Notes: generated by a model from the sequence alone, not told the origin. Positions 16,924 to 26,167 are shown, numbered from the stretch's first letter. The stretch: DNA of 64,000 nt from Bradyrhizobium sp. 164 (GCF_023073715.1 NZ_JADPKA010000006.1:124001-188000); one strand, 5' to 3'. A program made the numbers and translations.

Positions 16924-19900
16924 TTACTCCTTGCGCCCCGCCAGTTGCTCTTTCAGCGCTGCGAGCTTTGCGAAGGGCGAGTTCGGATCAACAGGACGAT
17001 CGCGTTCGCGCGGATTCGCGCTGGAGGCATAGGGACGCAGCGACGGACCGGACTCGCGGTCGCGGCGGTCGCGGCCCTTGTCGCGGTCGCGGCCACGGTT
17101 GTCGCGGCCCTTGTCGCGATCGCCGCCGAACTTGCCTTTGTTGTCGCGGTTGCGATCGCGATCCTTGTTGTCGCGGTCCTTGCCCTCGAAACGGCGATTC
17201 CTGTCGTCACGCCCCTCGGGACGCGGCGCACCGTCTCCACCACCTTCGCGGCCCTTGCGAAAATCCTTGGCCCCGTCGCGGCGATGACCACCACCATGAC
17301 GATGGCGCTCGCCCGGCTTCGCGCCTTCGGCTGCTTCGCCGGACGCGGCCGTGCTGCCTTCTGCACTCGCCTGCGGACGCGGCTGATGGTGACGCTGATG
17401 GCGATGGCGCTCGTGGCGCGGCTTGCGATCCTCGTGACGGCCGCCGGGACGCCAGACCTCGACGAGCTCGGGCTCGGCCGGCGTCGCCGCAGCCTCAGGC
17501 GCGACGGCTTCAGGCGCGGCAGCATCAGGCGATGCAGCAGCTTCCGTTGCCGCGGTCTCGGCGGCAGCGGCTTCGAGGCCGGCAGCCTCTGCCGGCGCAG
17601 CAATCTCTTCCGCCGGTGGCGCGATGCCGGGCGCATCTTCGGGCGTGACGGCAGCCTCAGGCGGAGCTTCCGGCGCAGGCTCTGCGTCCTGCGCGCCCCC
17701 GTCGTGCTGCTCCATGCCGGGGGCGTCTTCGACCGTGACGGCTTCGGGAGCGACTTCACCGGATGCTTCTGCCGACAGACCCGCTACGGCCTCCGCTGCG
17801 GTCTCGGTCGACGTCTCCGCGCTGCCCTCGACGGGCGGCGTCTCTGCCGCGACCGTCTCGGTCACCACAGGCTTTGGCGGCAACGGCGGACGCTTCTCCA
17901 TGCGATAGCCGAGCGCGCGCAGCACGGACGCAAAGTCCTCGCCGGCCGACCCGGTGAGCGAGGTCATCGCCTGCGTCACCACAAAACCGCGGCCGTCGAA
18001 CGCGCCGGCCGGCTTTTCGCCGGGCGAGTTCTCGCGCCAGGCCAGCGCCGGGCGGATCAGATCGGCAAGCCGCTCCAAAATATCGACGCGCACGGCGCGC
18101 TCGCCGGCCTGCTTGTAGCCGAGCACGCGATAGGCATCGCGCGGCAGCTGCTTGTCGACCGGGAACGAGGTGCGGCCCGAAGATGCCAGATGCTGAGCGC
18201 CAGACAGCGCGGAGAGATCGACATTGTCCTGCTTCAACGCCCAGAGCAGCGCTGCGAGCGCGCGCGCGGCGGGCTTGAGCAGACCGGGGAAATAGATGTG
18301 ATAGGCCCCGAAGCGGACGCCGTATTTGCGCAAGACCGCGCGCGAGGACTGGTCGAGATCCTTCAGCTCGCTGGCGATCTTCGGCCGCTCCAGCACGCCG
18401 AGCGCCTCGACCAGCTGATAGGCGATGCCGCGGGCGATGCCGATGACATCCTCGGCCTTTGACAGCTCGAACATCGGCCCGAGCAGCTTTTCGATATGCG
18501 TCTTGAGCCAGAGCTCGAGTCGGGCCTGCACCTTCTCGCGGGGCGCCCCAGTCAATCTCTCGTCCGAGATGATGCGGATGCGCGGATGCAGCGCGTCGTC
18601 TGCGGCGGACAGGCGCGCCACGGCATCGCCGGTCCAGCGGATGATGCCTTCGGAGGTCAGCACGAACTGCTCGTCCGGTGCATTGCCCAGCTTTTCGGCG
18701 CGCGCGTTGATCTCGCCGGCGAGCACCGCTTGCGCTGCAGCCTGCAAGGCTTTCGCATCGGAGCCGGCTTCCGCAGCGTCCGGTGCAAAGGTGAAGCCGT
18801 CGAGGCGGCCGATGACGTGGCCTTCGACGATGACTTCGCCGGTCTTGCCGATTTCAGTATTCAAGCTCGTGTTCTCCCGCAGGCGGCGCATCAATACACT
18901 GGTCCGGCGATCAACGAAACGCTCAGTCAAGCGTTCATGGAGCGCATCCGATAATTTATTTTCGACCTCGCGCGCGATCCCCTGCCAGCGTTCGGGGTCT
19001 TTCAGCCAATCCGGGCGGTTGGCGACGAAGGTCCAGGTGCGAATCTGCGCGATCCGGGCCGACAGCGTGTCGATGTCGCCATCGACGCGGTCGGCCTGAT
19101 CGACCTGGGCGGCAAACCAGCTATCGGGGATGCATCCCTTCTGCATCAGGAAGCCGTACAGCGTCGTCACCAGCTCGGCATGGGCGGCCGGCGACAGCTT
19201 TCGGTAATCGGGGACCTGGCAGGCCTCCCAGAGGCGCTCCACGGCCACCTTGCCATGCGCGATATCGCGCACATCGACGTCGCGCGCAGCATGATCGAGC
19301 ACGCGCATGTCCTCGGCGATCGGGGCGCGCGTCAGCGCCTCGTGCCCTGGGGCCAGGTTCAGCGACACCTGGAGCGCGCCGAGCGAGGAGAAATCCAGCT
19401 TCGAGTTGCGCCATTGCAGCATCTTCACGGCGTCGAAGGTGTGGTTCTGGAGCGCGTTGACGAGTTCGGGCTCGAACGGGGCGCAGCGGCCGGTGGTGCC
19501 GAAGGTGCCGTTGCGCGTGGCGCGGCCGGCGCGGCCGGCGATCTGCGCAAATTCCGAGGGCGTCAGGCGGCGGAACTGGTAGCCGTCGAACTTGCGATCG
19601 GAGGCAAAGGCAACGTGGTCGACGTCGAGATTGAGGCCCATGCCGACCGCGTCGGTGGCGACGAGATAGTCGACGTCGCCGTTCTGGAACATTGCCACCT
19701 GCGCGTTGCGGGTGCGAGGGCTGAGCGAGCCCAGCACCACGGCGGCGCCGCCATGCTGGCGGCGGATCAGCTCGGCAATGGCGTAGACCTCGTCGGCGGA
19801 GAAGGCGACGATGGCGGTGCGGCGCGGCTGGCGCGTGATCTTGCGGTCGCCGGCGAATTCGAGCTGCGACAGGCGCGGCCGCGTGATCATGGACACGCCC

Positions 19901-20346
19901 GGCAAGAGGCGCTCGATGATCGGGCGCATCGTGGCGGCGCCCAAGAGCAGCGTCTCGTCGCGGCCACGGCGGTTGAGAATGCGGTCGGTGAAGACGTGGC
20001 CGCGTTCGAGGTCGGAGGCGATCTGGACCTCGTCGATGGCGAGGAAGGAGACGTCGAGATCGCGCGGCATCGCCTCGACGGTCGAGACCCAATAGCGCGG
20101 CTTCTTCGGCTTGATCTTCTCCTCGCCGGTCACGAGCGCGACGCTCTCTGGCCCCGCGCGATCGGCGATCTTGTTATAGACCTCGCGCGCAAGCAGGCGC
20201 AGCGGCAGCCCGATCATGCCGGAGGGATGCGCGAGCATCCGCTCGATGGCGAGATGGGTCTTGCCGGTGTTGGTCGGCCCGAGCACCGCAGTGACGCCGG
20301 CGCCGGGGGCACGCTCGGAAGCGAAGGGGGAGGAAGAAAAAGCCAT
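16924..20346 (-). CDS. Suv3-like DExH-box helicase with disordered C-terminus
   Basis: An 1140-residue protein. The first 550 residues are an SF2 helicase: Walker A GPTNTGKT (23-30), DEVQ (105-108), and motif VI QIAGRAGR (268-275). The layout resembles mitochondrial Suv3 RNA helicases, including the C-terminal helical region. From about residue 860 it becomes Ala/Glu/Pro-rich, then strongly charged Arg/Asp/Gly repeats (RDRNRDNKGKFGGDRDKGR), typical of disordered RNA-binding tails, before a conserved-looking end NSPFAKLAALKEQLAGRKE. Likely role: RNA unwinding in decay or ribosome assembly, fitting the adjacent S4 gene. It is far longer than Suv3 (about 780) because of the tail. Several long plus-strand open frames here are shadows. 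Confidence 0.9.
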   Translation of the reverse strand: MAFSSSPFASERAPGAGVTAVLGPTNTGKTHLAIERMLAHPSGMIGLPLRLLAREVYNKIADRAGPESVALVTGEEKIKPKKPRYWVSTVEAMPRDLDVSFLAIDEVQIASDLERGHVFTDRILNRRGRDETLLLGAATMRPIIERLLPGVSMITRPRLSQLEFAGDRKITRQPRRTAIVAFSADEVYAIAELIRRQHGGAAVVLGSLSPRTRNAQVAMFQNGDVDYLVATDAVGMGLNLDVDHVAFASDRKFDGYQFRRLTPSEFAQIAGRAGRATRNGTFGTTGRCAPFEPELVNALQNHTFDAVKMLQWRNSKLDFSSLGALQVSLNLAPGHEALTRAPIAEDMRVLDHAARDVDVRDIAHGKVAVERLWEACQVPDYRKLSPAAHAELVTTLYGFLMQKGCIPDSWFAAQVDQADRVDGDIDTLSARIAQIRTWTFVANRPDWLKDPERWQGIAREVENKLSDALHERLTERFVDRRTSVLMRRLRENTSLNTEIGKTGEVIVEGHVIGRLDGFTFAPDAAEAGSDAKALQAAAQAVLAGEINARAEKLGNAPDEQFVLTSEGIIRWTGDAVARLSAADDALHPRIRIISDERLTGAPREKVQARLELWLKTHIEKLLGPMFELSKAEDVIGIARGIAYQLVEALGVLERPKIASELKDLDQSSRAVLRKYGVRFGAYHIYFPGLLKPAARALAALLWALKQDNVDLSALSGAQHLASSGRTSFPVDKQLPRDAYRVLGYKQAGERAVRVDILERLADLIRPALAWRENSPGEKPAGAFDGRGFVVTQAMTSLTGSAGEDFASVLRALGYRMEKRPPLPPKPVVTETVAAETPPVEGSAETSTETAAEAVAGLSAEASGEVAPEAVTVEDAPGMEQHDGGAQDAEPAPEAPPEAAVTPEDAPGIAPPAEEIAAPAEAAGLEAAAAETAATEAAASPDAAAPEAVAPEAAATPAEPELVEVWRPGGRHEDRKPRHERHRHQRHHQPRPQASAEGSTAASGEAAEGAKPGERHRHGGGHRRDGAKDFRKGREGGGDGAPRPEGRDDRNRRFEGKDRDNKDRDRNRDNKGKFGGDRDKGRDNRGRDRDKGRDRRDRESGPSLRPYASSANPRERDRPVDPNSPFAKLAALKEQLAGRKE

Positions 20347-20446
20347 TCCGGAGATAGGTAGTGCCGATTTGGGCGAATGTCAGTGCTGTTTGAGGCGATG
20401 AGGCGATCAGGTGTCAGCGATGTCTCCGAACGCCACCACGCGCTCC

Positions 20447-20554
20447 GCTGTCATGCCCCGGCTTGACCGGGGCATGTGGCACGCCGTGGCTCATCGGCTC
20501 AACCACGACCGCCTCGGCGTACTGGATCGCCCGGTCAAGCCGGGCGATGACAGC
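20447..20554. repeat. Palindromic repeat, GCTGTCAT...GGCTTGACCGG family
   Basis: Arms GCTGTCATGCCCCGGCTTGA... and ...TCAAGCCGGGCGATGACAGC are inverted copies about 108 bases apart end to end. Inside each arm is a smaller hairpin (CCCCGGCTTGACCGGGG and GCCCGGTCAAGCCGGGC). A degraded relative is visible near 60790-60830. Confidence 0.85.
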
Positions 20555-20914
20555 GAGCGCGGAGCAGTCTTCCCAACCTCGCGCAACTGTCTCAGTTTGC
20601 GACGCTTTTCCCGCTCGCCTTAAGCTTCGGAACGACTCTAGAACGAATCGCGGCCGAATCGCTGACTCCCGATTGCGTCCCGTTCCGTTCACGCAACATG
20701 TCGCGGGACTCGCCACAGGTGCGCACTAGATGAAGGCTCGGGCTGCCGTACAAGCGACGATTTGATGACGGATTCCTTAAAGCTGGGGCGGCGGGGAGTC
20801 GAATCAGAATCGGGCGGGAGTCAAATGGATTCCAGGTTCCCCGACCTGCCAAAACAAAAATGCGAAAACAACCCCATGCACAGTAGGGAAGTCATTGATA
20901 TCTCATACGTTCTT

Positions 20915-21092
20915 ACCCTCCCCTGGAGGGGTCCGGGACGAGCGTAGCTCGCCCGTGGTCGATCGCGCGCAGCGCGAGCGGGGTGGGGTGATCTTTCCGC
21001 CCGGCACAGCGCCCGTGGGGAGAGATCACCCCACCCCGTCGCACATTTCGCTGCGCTCATGTGCGCCGACCCTCCCCTCCAGGGGAGGGTTA
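20915..21092. repeat. Palindromic repeat, TTACCCTCCCCTGGAGGGG family (copy 1)
   Basis: The ends (TTACCCTCCCCTGGAGGGG and CCCTCCCCTCCAGGGGAGGG) and internal segments (GGGGTGGGGTGATC and GATCACCCCACCCC) form nested inverted repeats across about 178 bases. Two more full copies lie at 32202-32362 and 39615-39780, with short hairpin-only forms at 32766-32793 and 44575-44604. Confidence 0.88.
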
Positions 21093-21099
21093 AGAACTG

Positions 21100-21972
21100 C
21101 TACTGCGTCTTGGCGACGCGTGGCGGCTGGGGGGAGGTGATGAAGCTCGTCGCTTCCAGCATCGCAGGCCCCAAGGGCGTCGGCACTTTCAGCCAGAACG
21201 GGACCAGGATGCGCGTTCCCGCCACCGGCGCAAAGGCGATCTCGATGTTGCGCTGGGCGGCGAGGTATTTGATTACGGGGCGGTCGGGGATGTAGCCGGC
21301 CACGGGCACGAAATAGAGCGCGCAGACCACGACCGGGCCCTTGTATCCCTTCTCGGCCTTCACGCTCTCCATGCGCTTGAAATCGAGTTTCAAGTCGTAG
21401 CGCATGCGGCCGTCGAAGACGGGCGCGCTGTTATGGCAGGCTTCCGGCGACACCGGATCGCCATTGCCGGGCACGCGCAGCAGCGAGGCCGTCATCGGGT
21501 CCCAGACGCCGCGGCGATGCGCTTCGGTGACGACGATGCGATCGGGGTCGACCGGCGGCTCCGGCAGGATCGCAAAATCCTTCACATTGCCCTTGTCGAG
21601 CGTGATGCGGATCTCTTCGGTCTTCTTCGAGGTGGTGGTGGAGGCCTGATAGCCGGTCGCAACCAGCGCGCCGTTGACGACGCGGCCCTGCGAGGCGCCG
21701 GTGCCCGAGCCACCCGCGAACGATTTCAGCAGCCCCGTGGTGCCGCCGGAGGCCGCGGCGGCGAACACGTCGTCCTGGATGTCGATGTTCCAGGCGCCCT
21801 TGCCGACGGGAATGCCTGATAACGTCGCCTCATATTGCGCCTCGAGCTTGCCTTGCGCCGCTGCCGGCGCCGCCCCCCACGCCAAGGCGAGCCCGCACAG
21901 CGCCGCCAGGGCCAACTGGCCGGCGCGCCGCCGCGGCGGATGAGAGGTCAGGATATTCACGAAGCCATCCAA
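21100..21972 (-). CDS. DUF3108 domain-containing exported protein
   Basis: A 290-residue protein with a twin-hydrophobic signal region (RRRAGQLALAALCGLALAWG, cleavage near AAAQG). The mature part (LEAQYEATLSGIPVGKGAWN ... RMRYDLKLDFKRMES ... VPVAGYIPDRPVIKYLAAQR) is recognisable as DUF3108, a beta-rich periplasmic family related in fold to lipoprotein-carrier-like barrels. Function is unknown. Divergent from rpmB, an arrangement I believe is common in this group. The first residues are uncertain: GTG at 21960 is an alternative start. Confidence 0.85.
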   Translation of the reverse strand: MDGFVNILTSHPPRRRAGQLALAALCGLALAWGAAPAAAQGKLEAQYEATLSGIPVGKGAWNIDIQDDVFAAAASGGTTGLLKSFAGGSGTGASQGRVVNGALVATGYQASTTTSKKTEEIRITLDKGNVKDFAILPEPPVDPDRIVVTEAHRRGVWDPMTASLLRVPGNGDPVSPEACHNSAPVFDGRMRYDLKLDFKRMESVKAEKGYKGPVVVCALYFVPVAGYIPDRPVIKYLAAQRNIEIAFAPVAGTRILVPFWLKVPTPLGPAMLEATSFITSPQPPRVAKTQ

Positions 21973-22149
21973 TGGGGCCGTCAGGCCTTGTTAGTTAAGC
22001 CAAAAACAGCGGCAAACAATGTGCTGGGCGCCAAAAGCGGCGGAACTCCCCAGGACTCTTCGGCCGCGAATACGCCCTTTATGTGATGGTAAGGCGTTCC
22101 GATCATTGCCGTTTTGGTGATCGGGGAAGGTGTGGTCGCGGGCGCGGTC

Positions 22150-22277
22150 ACCTCTCCCGCTTGCGGGAGAGGTCGCGCGAAGCGCGGGTGAGGGCTCTCT
22201 CCTTTGGGGGCACTGTCGCGACTGCCCCTCCGCGGAGACAGCCCTCTCCCCAACCCTCCCCCGCGCGCGGGGGAGGG
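22150..22277. repeat. Palindromic GC-rich repeat upstream of rpmB
   Basis: Hairpin CCTCTCCCGCTTGCGGGAGAGG at the left end, an inner pair TCGCGACTGCCCC region, and CCTCCCCCGCGCGCGGGGGAGG at the right. The outer arms (GTGAGGGCTCTCT and AGACAGCCCTCTCCC) are loosely related. It lies in the divergent gap between the DUF3108 gene and rpmB, upstream of the rpmB promoter. Confidence 0.75.
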
Positions 22278-22358
22278 AGCGCACCGCGGGTGCCGCGCGA
22301 GATCCCGGGTTCGCGCTCCCCGCGCCCCGGGACGACGGGCCAAAAACGGCCCGTCGCC

Positions 22359-22387
22359 TTGACGTCCCGCCCCTTCCCCCCTATACG
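22359..22387 (+). promoter_or_regulatory. Sigma-70 promoter for rpmB
   Basis: TTGACG (22359-22364) and TATACG (22382-22387) with a 17-base spacer is a near-consensus housekeeping promoter. Transcription would start near 22394, giving a leader of about 90 bases before the ATG at 22484. Confidence 0.7.
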
Positions 22388-22483
22388 TCCGCCCGCTCCC
22401 TGCAAGGACGAAAGAATTTGCCCCCGTGGCGCCCCGAATGGCGGCCGCAAATCGTTGGGGGCTCGAACCTGAGGATTTCTACC

Positions 22484-22789
22484 ATGTCTCGCCGCTGCGA
22501 ACTGACGGCCAAGGGCCCCCTCGTCGGCCACAAGGTCAGCCACTCCAACATCAAGACCAAGCGTCGCTTCCTGCCGAACCTCGTCAACGTGACGTTCATC
22601 TCGGAAGCCCTGGAGCGCAACGTGCGCCTGCGCGTCTCCACCAACGCGGTCAAGAGCGTCGACCATAATGGCGGCTTAGATGCCTTCCTGCTCAAGGCCA
22701 GCGCCGACGTCCTGTCGCCGCGCGCCCTCGAGCTGAAGCGCGCCATCCAGAAAAAGGTCGGCGACGCGCCGGCGAAGAAGGCGAGCTAA
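22484..22789 (+). CDS. rpmB: 50S ribosomal protein L28
   Basis: A 101-residue L28 with the conserved opening [20 protein letters not shown], the central [20 protein letters not shown] and [15 protein letters not shown]. It belongs to the large ribosomal subunit. The start is ATG 22484 with GAGG nine bases upstream. The longer open frame reaching back to 22130 runs across the promoter and a repeat and is not real. A strong terminator follows, so this is a monocistronic unit and the boundary of the accessory island downstream. Confidence 0.98.
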   Translation: MSRRCELTAKGPLVGHKVSHSNIKTKRRFLPNLVNVTFISEALERNVRLRVSTNAVKSVDHNGGLDAFLLKASADVLSPRALELKRAIQKKVGDAPAKKAS

Positions 22790-22856
22790 GATTTCAGAAT
22801 TGGGCGGGGGCTAAGTTGCGTCGCGTGGCGTAGGCTTAGCCAGTAGAGTTGCGTTG

Positions 22857-22890
22857 CGGCCGGATCGGAAGATCCGGCCGTTTTTGTTTG
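22857..22890 (+). terminator. Intrinsic terminator after rpmB
   Basis: A perfect 10-bp stem CGGCCGGATC / GATCCGGCCG with a GGAA loop is followed by TTTTTGTTTG. It isolates rpmB from the accessory operon that starts about 70 bases later. Confidence 0.92.
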
Positions 22891-22958
22891 GGAAGCTTTG
22901 CTCTTCTGCAACTACAGAGCGCGGCGTAAGCTAACTGCGCCTCGAATCAGATAGAGCA

Positions 22959-24020
22959 ATGGACGATATCTCAAAGGACCTACTTCAGATAAAGTTTAGA
23001 GGGCGAGCGATTCCGCCTCATAAGGCAATAATTGCTCCGGTAATTGGAGCTCGAAATGTTCTGACGAACAGCCCGTGGACATACGTTGCCTTGTGGCTCA
23101 AGAGAGGAGGCAAGGACAAGGCACTCCTCTATTGGCAGCAAGCGCAGGAATTCCACAAGGTATCCCTCGGCCTTCCTCCTCAATCGGCACCTCTGCTGCT
23201 TTACTATTCTTTCTTGAATGCAACGAAGGCGCTTCTATCAGCCAAGGGAATTGTATTTAACGAACGTCACGGCGTTTCAGAGCACACTCCGGCCTCGCAA
23301 CGAGGAAGTTCCTCTCTCAATCACCTTGGCATCAAAATCCAGCAACATGGAGTATTGCCAAGCCTGTCGACTTACTACCAAGAATCCGAAACCAACAAGA
23401 CTCACACTCTTCAAGAACTATTCTTCAACATGGTTTTCATACACCGAACCTATTGCCTAACCTATACATCGCAATCCGAAATGTTTATTCCAATCGCTAA
23501 CTGCGGTTTCGTTGCAGATAGGCCATCCAAGCAAGTATATTTTCGCGCAGACATTACGAAGAACATTCCCTTCGCGACGGCCGTTAAGCGACTCCCAGTC
23601 CTTTTTGTTGCCGACGAGAAGTTTGGCCCTCGGGCAATTCGGTCTGTAGCCTCCGCGGCCTGCCAAAAGCCCGGTAAGTTGGGCGCGAGGGCTCTAGCCA
23701 ACATTGCCGATCTAAACCAGAGCCTGCGCAGCGAGTTATTCTTTATAAACGGCACGGAGCCACTTTGGTACATCAGGTCTCGAACGCGCGGCCCAAAGCG
23801 CATTGAACGCCAACTGCCTACGCTCATCTTAGGCGCGATGCACCGGCTCAGCGAGATCAGCCGTTATAATCCGCCGCAGATGGCATCCCTCCTAGCTGGA
23901 CAGAAGAATTGGTTACTAAGCGAATTTATTCAGATGTCTGCTGAACAGTTCATCGACGAGATTGCATCGGAGCTAACAGGCATTCAATTCCTAGTTCCAA
24001 ACATCCGGGCAGCGAGCTGA
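22959..24020 (+). CDS. YaaC-like protein, first gene of the accessory four-gene operon
   Basis: A 353-residue soluble protein resembling the YaaC family: a paired aromatic N-terminal part (LTNSPWTYVALWLKRG), the helical LYWQQAQEFHKVS, the hallmark SAPLLLYYSFLNATKALL (76-93), and an ERHGVS segment at 102-107. YaaC has no settled biochemical role. Base composition is about half GC against roughly 64% in neighbours, which suggests acquisition. Its TGA overlaps the next ATG by one base (TGATG), so it is co-translated with the deoxyribosyltransferase-like gene. I infer a role in the same defence-type module as the OLD nuclease; it could be a sensor or scaffold. Family assignment is moderately sure. 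Confidence 0.7.
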   Translation: MDDISKDLLQIKFRGRAIPPHKAIIAPVIGARNVLTNSPWTYVALWLKRGGKDKALLYWQQAQEFHKVSLGLPPQSAPLLLYYSFLNATKALLSAKGIVFNERHGVSEHTPASQRGSSSLNHLGIKIQQHGVLPSLSTYYQESETNKTHTLQELFFNMVFIHRTYCLTYTSQSEMFIPIANCGFVADRPSKQVYFRADITKNIPFATAVKRLPVLFVADEKFGPRAIRSVASAACQKPGKLGARALANIADLNQSLRSELFFINGTEPLWYIRSRTRGPKRIERQLPTLILGAMHRLSEISRYNPPQMASLLAGQKNWLLSEFIQMSAEQFIDEIASELTGIQFLVPNIRAAS

Positions 24021-24535
24021 TGAATATCTACATCGCGTGCGCTCTGACCCACGTTCCGCGCTCGCTGTTTGACGAGCATGTCGCCTTTATTCACGAGTTA
24101 GCCAAAAGACTCCGGGAGAATGATCCAACCGCAGCAGTCAAGTACGCCCTCGTAAACAGTGACCCTCAACTCGCCACAAAACCGGAAACCGAGCGAGCTC
24201 GACTTTGCTATCTTTGGGATCGAGCAATGGTGGAAGAGGCTGATCTAGTCATCGCTGAAGCCAGCTTTCCATCCACCGGTCTTGGCATCGAACTCCAGTT
24301 AGCAGAATCCAACGGAAAGCCAGTTATTCTCTGCTTTCGCGATATCGGGACCAACAAGGTGGCATCGGCCTCCTATGAGAATCCCGATCACAGTCATCAT
24401 GAATTGCAGGTCGGCCAAGGTCTCGTAACATTGATGGCCTTGGGAATCCCAACAATCTTTCGGACTATTCAATATTATGGGCAGAACGACGGCATTACGC
24501 GCATTGTTGAAGCAACGAATTCTTTACGCCAATAG
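24020..24535 (+). CDS. Nucleoside 2-deoxyribosyltransferase-like protein
   Basis: A 171-residue Rossmann-type protein. It opens with MNIYIACALTHVPRSLFDEH, and its core ADLVIAEASFPSTGLGIELQ (74-93) matches the nucleoside deoxyribosyltransferase family, in which the glutamate of the GLGxE motif (here Glu91) is the nucleophile and the Asp before it (Asp75) helps bind the base. These enzymes exchange or hydrolyse N-glycosidic bonds of (deoxy)nucleosides; relatives occur in nucleotide-based conflict systems. It lies between a YaaC-like gene (one-base overlap) and an OLD nuclease gene (24-base gap). A role as a nucleotide-cleaving effector or sensor in the module is inference. Low GC like its partners. 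Confidence 0.78.
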   Translation: MNIYIACALTHVPRSLFDEHVAFIHELAKRLRENDPTAAVKYALVNSDPQLATKPETERARLCYLWDRAMVEEADLVIAEASFPSTGLGIELQLAESNGKPVILCFRDIGTNKVASASYENPDHSHHELQVGQGLVTLMALGIPTIFRTIQYYGQNDGITRIVEATNSLRQ

Positions 24536-24559
24536 TCGTTTCGACGAAGCCCACTTTGA

Positions 24560-26167
24560 GTGGCAGACATCGTGAAGATATCCAAAGTCATCATCAAGAA
24601 CTACCGCTGCTTATCTAATAGCCAAGTTACGCTGAACGAGCACCTGAACATAATTGTTGGCGACAACGAGTGCGGGAAATCGACTTTCCTAGAAGCAATT
24701 CACCTAGCATTGTCCGGACAGTTAAACGGTCGCCCCATTCAAGCCGAACTCCACCCACACCTCTTCAACGCCGAAGCGGTGAGGCAATATGTCAAATCTT
24801 TTGGCAGTATGTTTTCCAAGGCTCCGCCAACGATCCTAATCGAACTCTACTTTCTTGATGACCCAGGGATCGCAAGATTTAGGGGAAAGAACAATTCGCT
24901 GCGGCAGGACGCCGCTGGCGTAAAGTTATTGATTGAGTTCAACGAAGAATATCAGGAAGAATATGCCGAGTACGTAGCAGACCCGACAATTATAAGAACG
25001 ATACCTGTCGAATACTATGTCGTGCGATGGCGCGACTTTGCTGACAACGACATTACAGCGAGATCGATACCGATCAAATCCAGCTTCATTGATGCCAGCA
25101 CGATAAGAAACAACTCCGCAGCAAGTCGCTACGTTCTTGATCTTGTTAAGGACGGCCTGAGTAAAAAGGAGCAGGTCGATCTCGCTCTCTCATATCGATT
25201 GATGAAGGACGAATTTCTCACGGACGAGCGGGTGCGTGAAATAAATGGATCGCTCGACCAAAAGAAGGGAATCGTATCTCAGAAGACACTGTCGATTTCC
25301 TTGGATACATCGTCGCGAGCAAGCTGGGAGCTGAGCGTCGTTCCTCACCTTGATGACATTCCGATGCCGCTTGTAGGTAAGGGGGAGCAAAACAGCGTTA
25401 AAATCAAACTCGCGATGGAAGCCTCAGCGCAGTCACACGTATTTCTTATTGAAGAACCAGAAAACCACCTCTCGTTTTCGAACTTAAGCATTCTCATCAG
25501 CCACATCTCGACCAGATTAAGTGGTCGACAACTAGTACTGACAACTCACAGCAGCTTTGTGTTGAACAAGCTTGGAATGGATTCTGTATTTCTGTTCAGG
25601 TCGGGCAATGCAAGACCTCTAAAGGATCTACCCAAAGACACGTACAATTACTTCATGAAGCTGCCAGGATACGACACCCTTCGGCTCATCTTGGCAAAGC
25701 GGGCGATCTTAGTTGAAGGCCCCTCCGACGAACTCATCGTTCAAAAGGCATTTCTAATGCGCTTTGGCAAGATGCCCCTCGCGATGGGAGTAGACGTGAT
25801 CTCGGTAAGCTCCCTCGCCTTTAAGCGTTTCATAGATATCGCAGCTCTTCTTTCCATCGACGTAGATGTCGTTACTGATAACGACGGAGACGTCAGCAGA
25901 CTTGAAAAGAGGTACAAAGACTACTTCAATTTCCCTTCAGTCGAGTTCGAATATGACAAGGATGAGACAGCGAAGACGCTGGAGCCGCAATTGGTCAAGA
26001 GCAATGGCCTGGACATCGTCAATTCCATTATTGGAAAGTCATTCCAGACCGCGGAGGATTTGCTCTCTTACATGGCCGACAACAAGACTGAATGCGCTCT
26101 AAAATTCTTCGAGACTGACCATTGTTGGACGATTCCGACCTACATCAAAAATGTTGTCCATGAATAA
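24560..26167 (+). CDS. OLD-family ATP-dependent nuclease (ATPase-TOPRIM), GajA-like
   Basis: A 535-residue class-2 OLD protein. N-terminal ABC-type ATPase: Walker A GDNECGKST (34-42), signature-like LVGKGEQNSVKI (271-282), Walker B VFLIEEPENHL (294-304), H-loop LTTHSS (327-332). C-terminal TOPRIM nuclease: catalytic Glu in ILVEGPSDE (383-391, Glu386), DxD in VTDNDGD (438-444), and a further acidic patch EYDKDE (464-469). All key residues seem intact, so it should nick or cut DNA under nucleotide control. Start GTG 24560 is chosen; GTG 24572 is also possible. Its end overlaps the UvrD-like gene by 17 bases, the tandem order found in Gabija (GajA-GajB), where the pair gives phage resistance. 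Confidence 0.88.
   Translation: MADIVKISKVIIKNYRCLSNSQVTLNEHLNIIVGDNECGKSTFLEAIHLALSGQLNGRPIQAELHPHLFNAEAVRQYVKSFGSMFSKAPPTILIELYFLDDPGIARFRGKNNSLRQDAAGVKLLIEFNEEYQEEYAEYVADPTIIRTIPVEYYVVRWRDFADNDITARSIPIKSSFIDASTIRNNSAASRYVLDLVKDGLSKKEQVDLALSYRLMKDEFLTDERVREINGSLDQKKGIVSQKTLSISLDTSSRASWELSVVPHLDDIPMPLVGKGEQNSVKIKLAMEASAQSHVFLIEEPENHLSFSNLSILISHISTRLSGRQLVLTTHSSFVLNKLGMDSVFLFRSGNARPLKDLPKDTYNYFMKLPGYDTLRLILAKRAILVEGPSDELIVQKAFLMRFGKMPLAMGVDVISVSSLAFKRFIDIAALLSIDVDVVTDNDGDVSRLEKRYKDYFNFPSVEFEYDKDETAKTLEPQLVKSNGLDIVNSIIGKSFQTAEDLLSYMADNKTECALKFFETDHCWTIPTYIKNVVHE

Larger units (their letters stand above)
20347..21099. other. Long intergenic region with two palindromic repeats, no gene seen
   Basis: About 750 bases lie between the starts of the helicase gene and the end of the DUF3108 gene. 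Apart from the two repeats annotated separately (20447-20554 and 20915-21092) there is a 360-base stretch with no recognisable gene, tRNA or terminator. Short open frames here show no coding character. The helicase promoter should be near 20347-20440. Confidence 0.6.

Noticed and set aside
20760..20850. tRNA gene suggested by GGGGAGTCGAATC
   Set aside because: No acceptor or anticodon stem can be folded around it.
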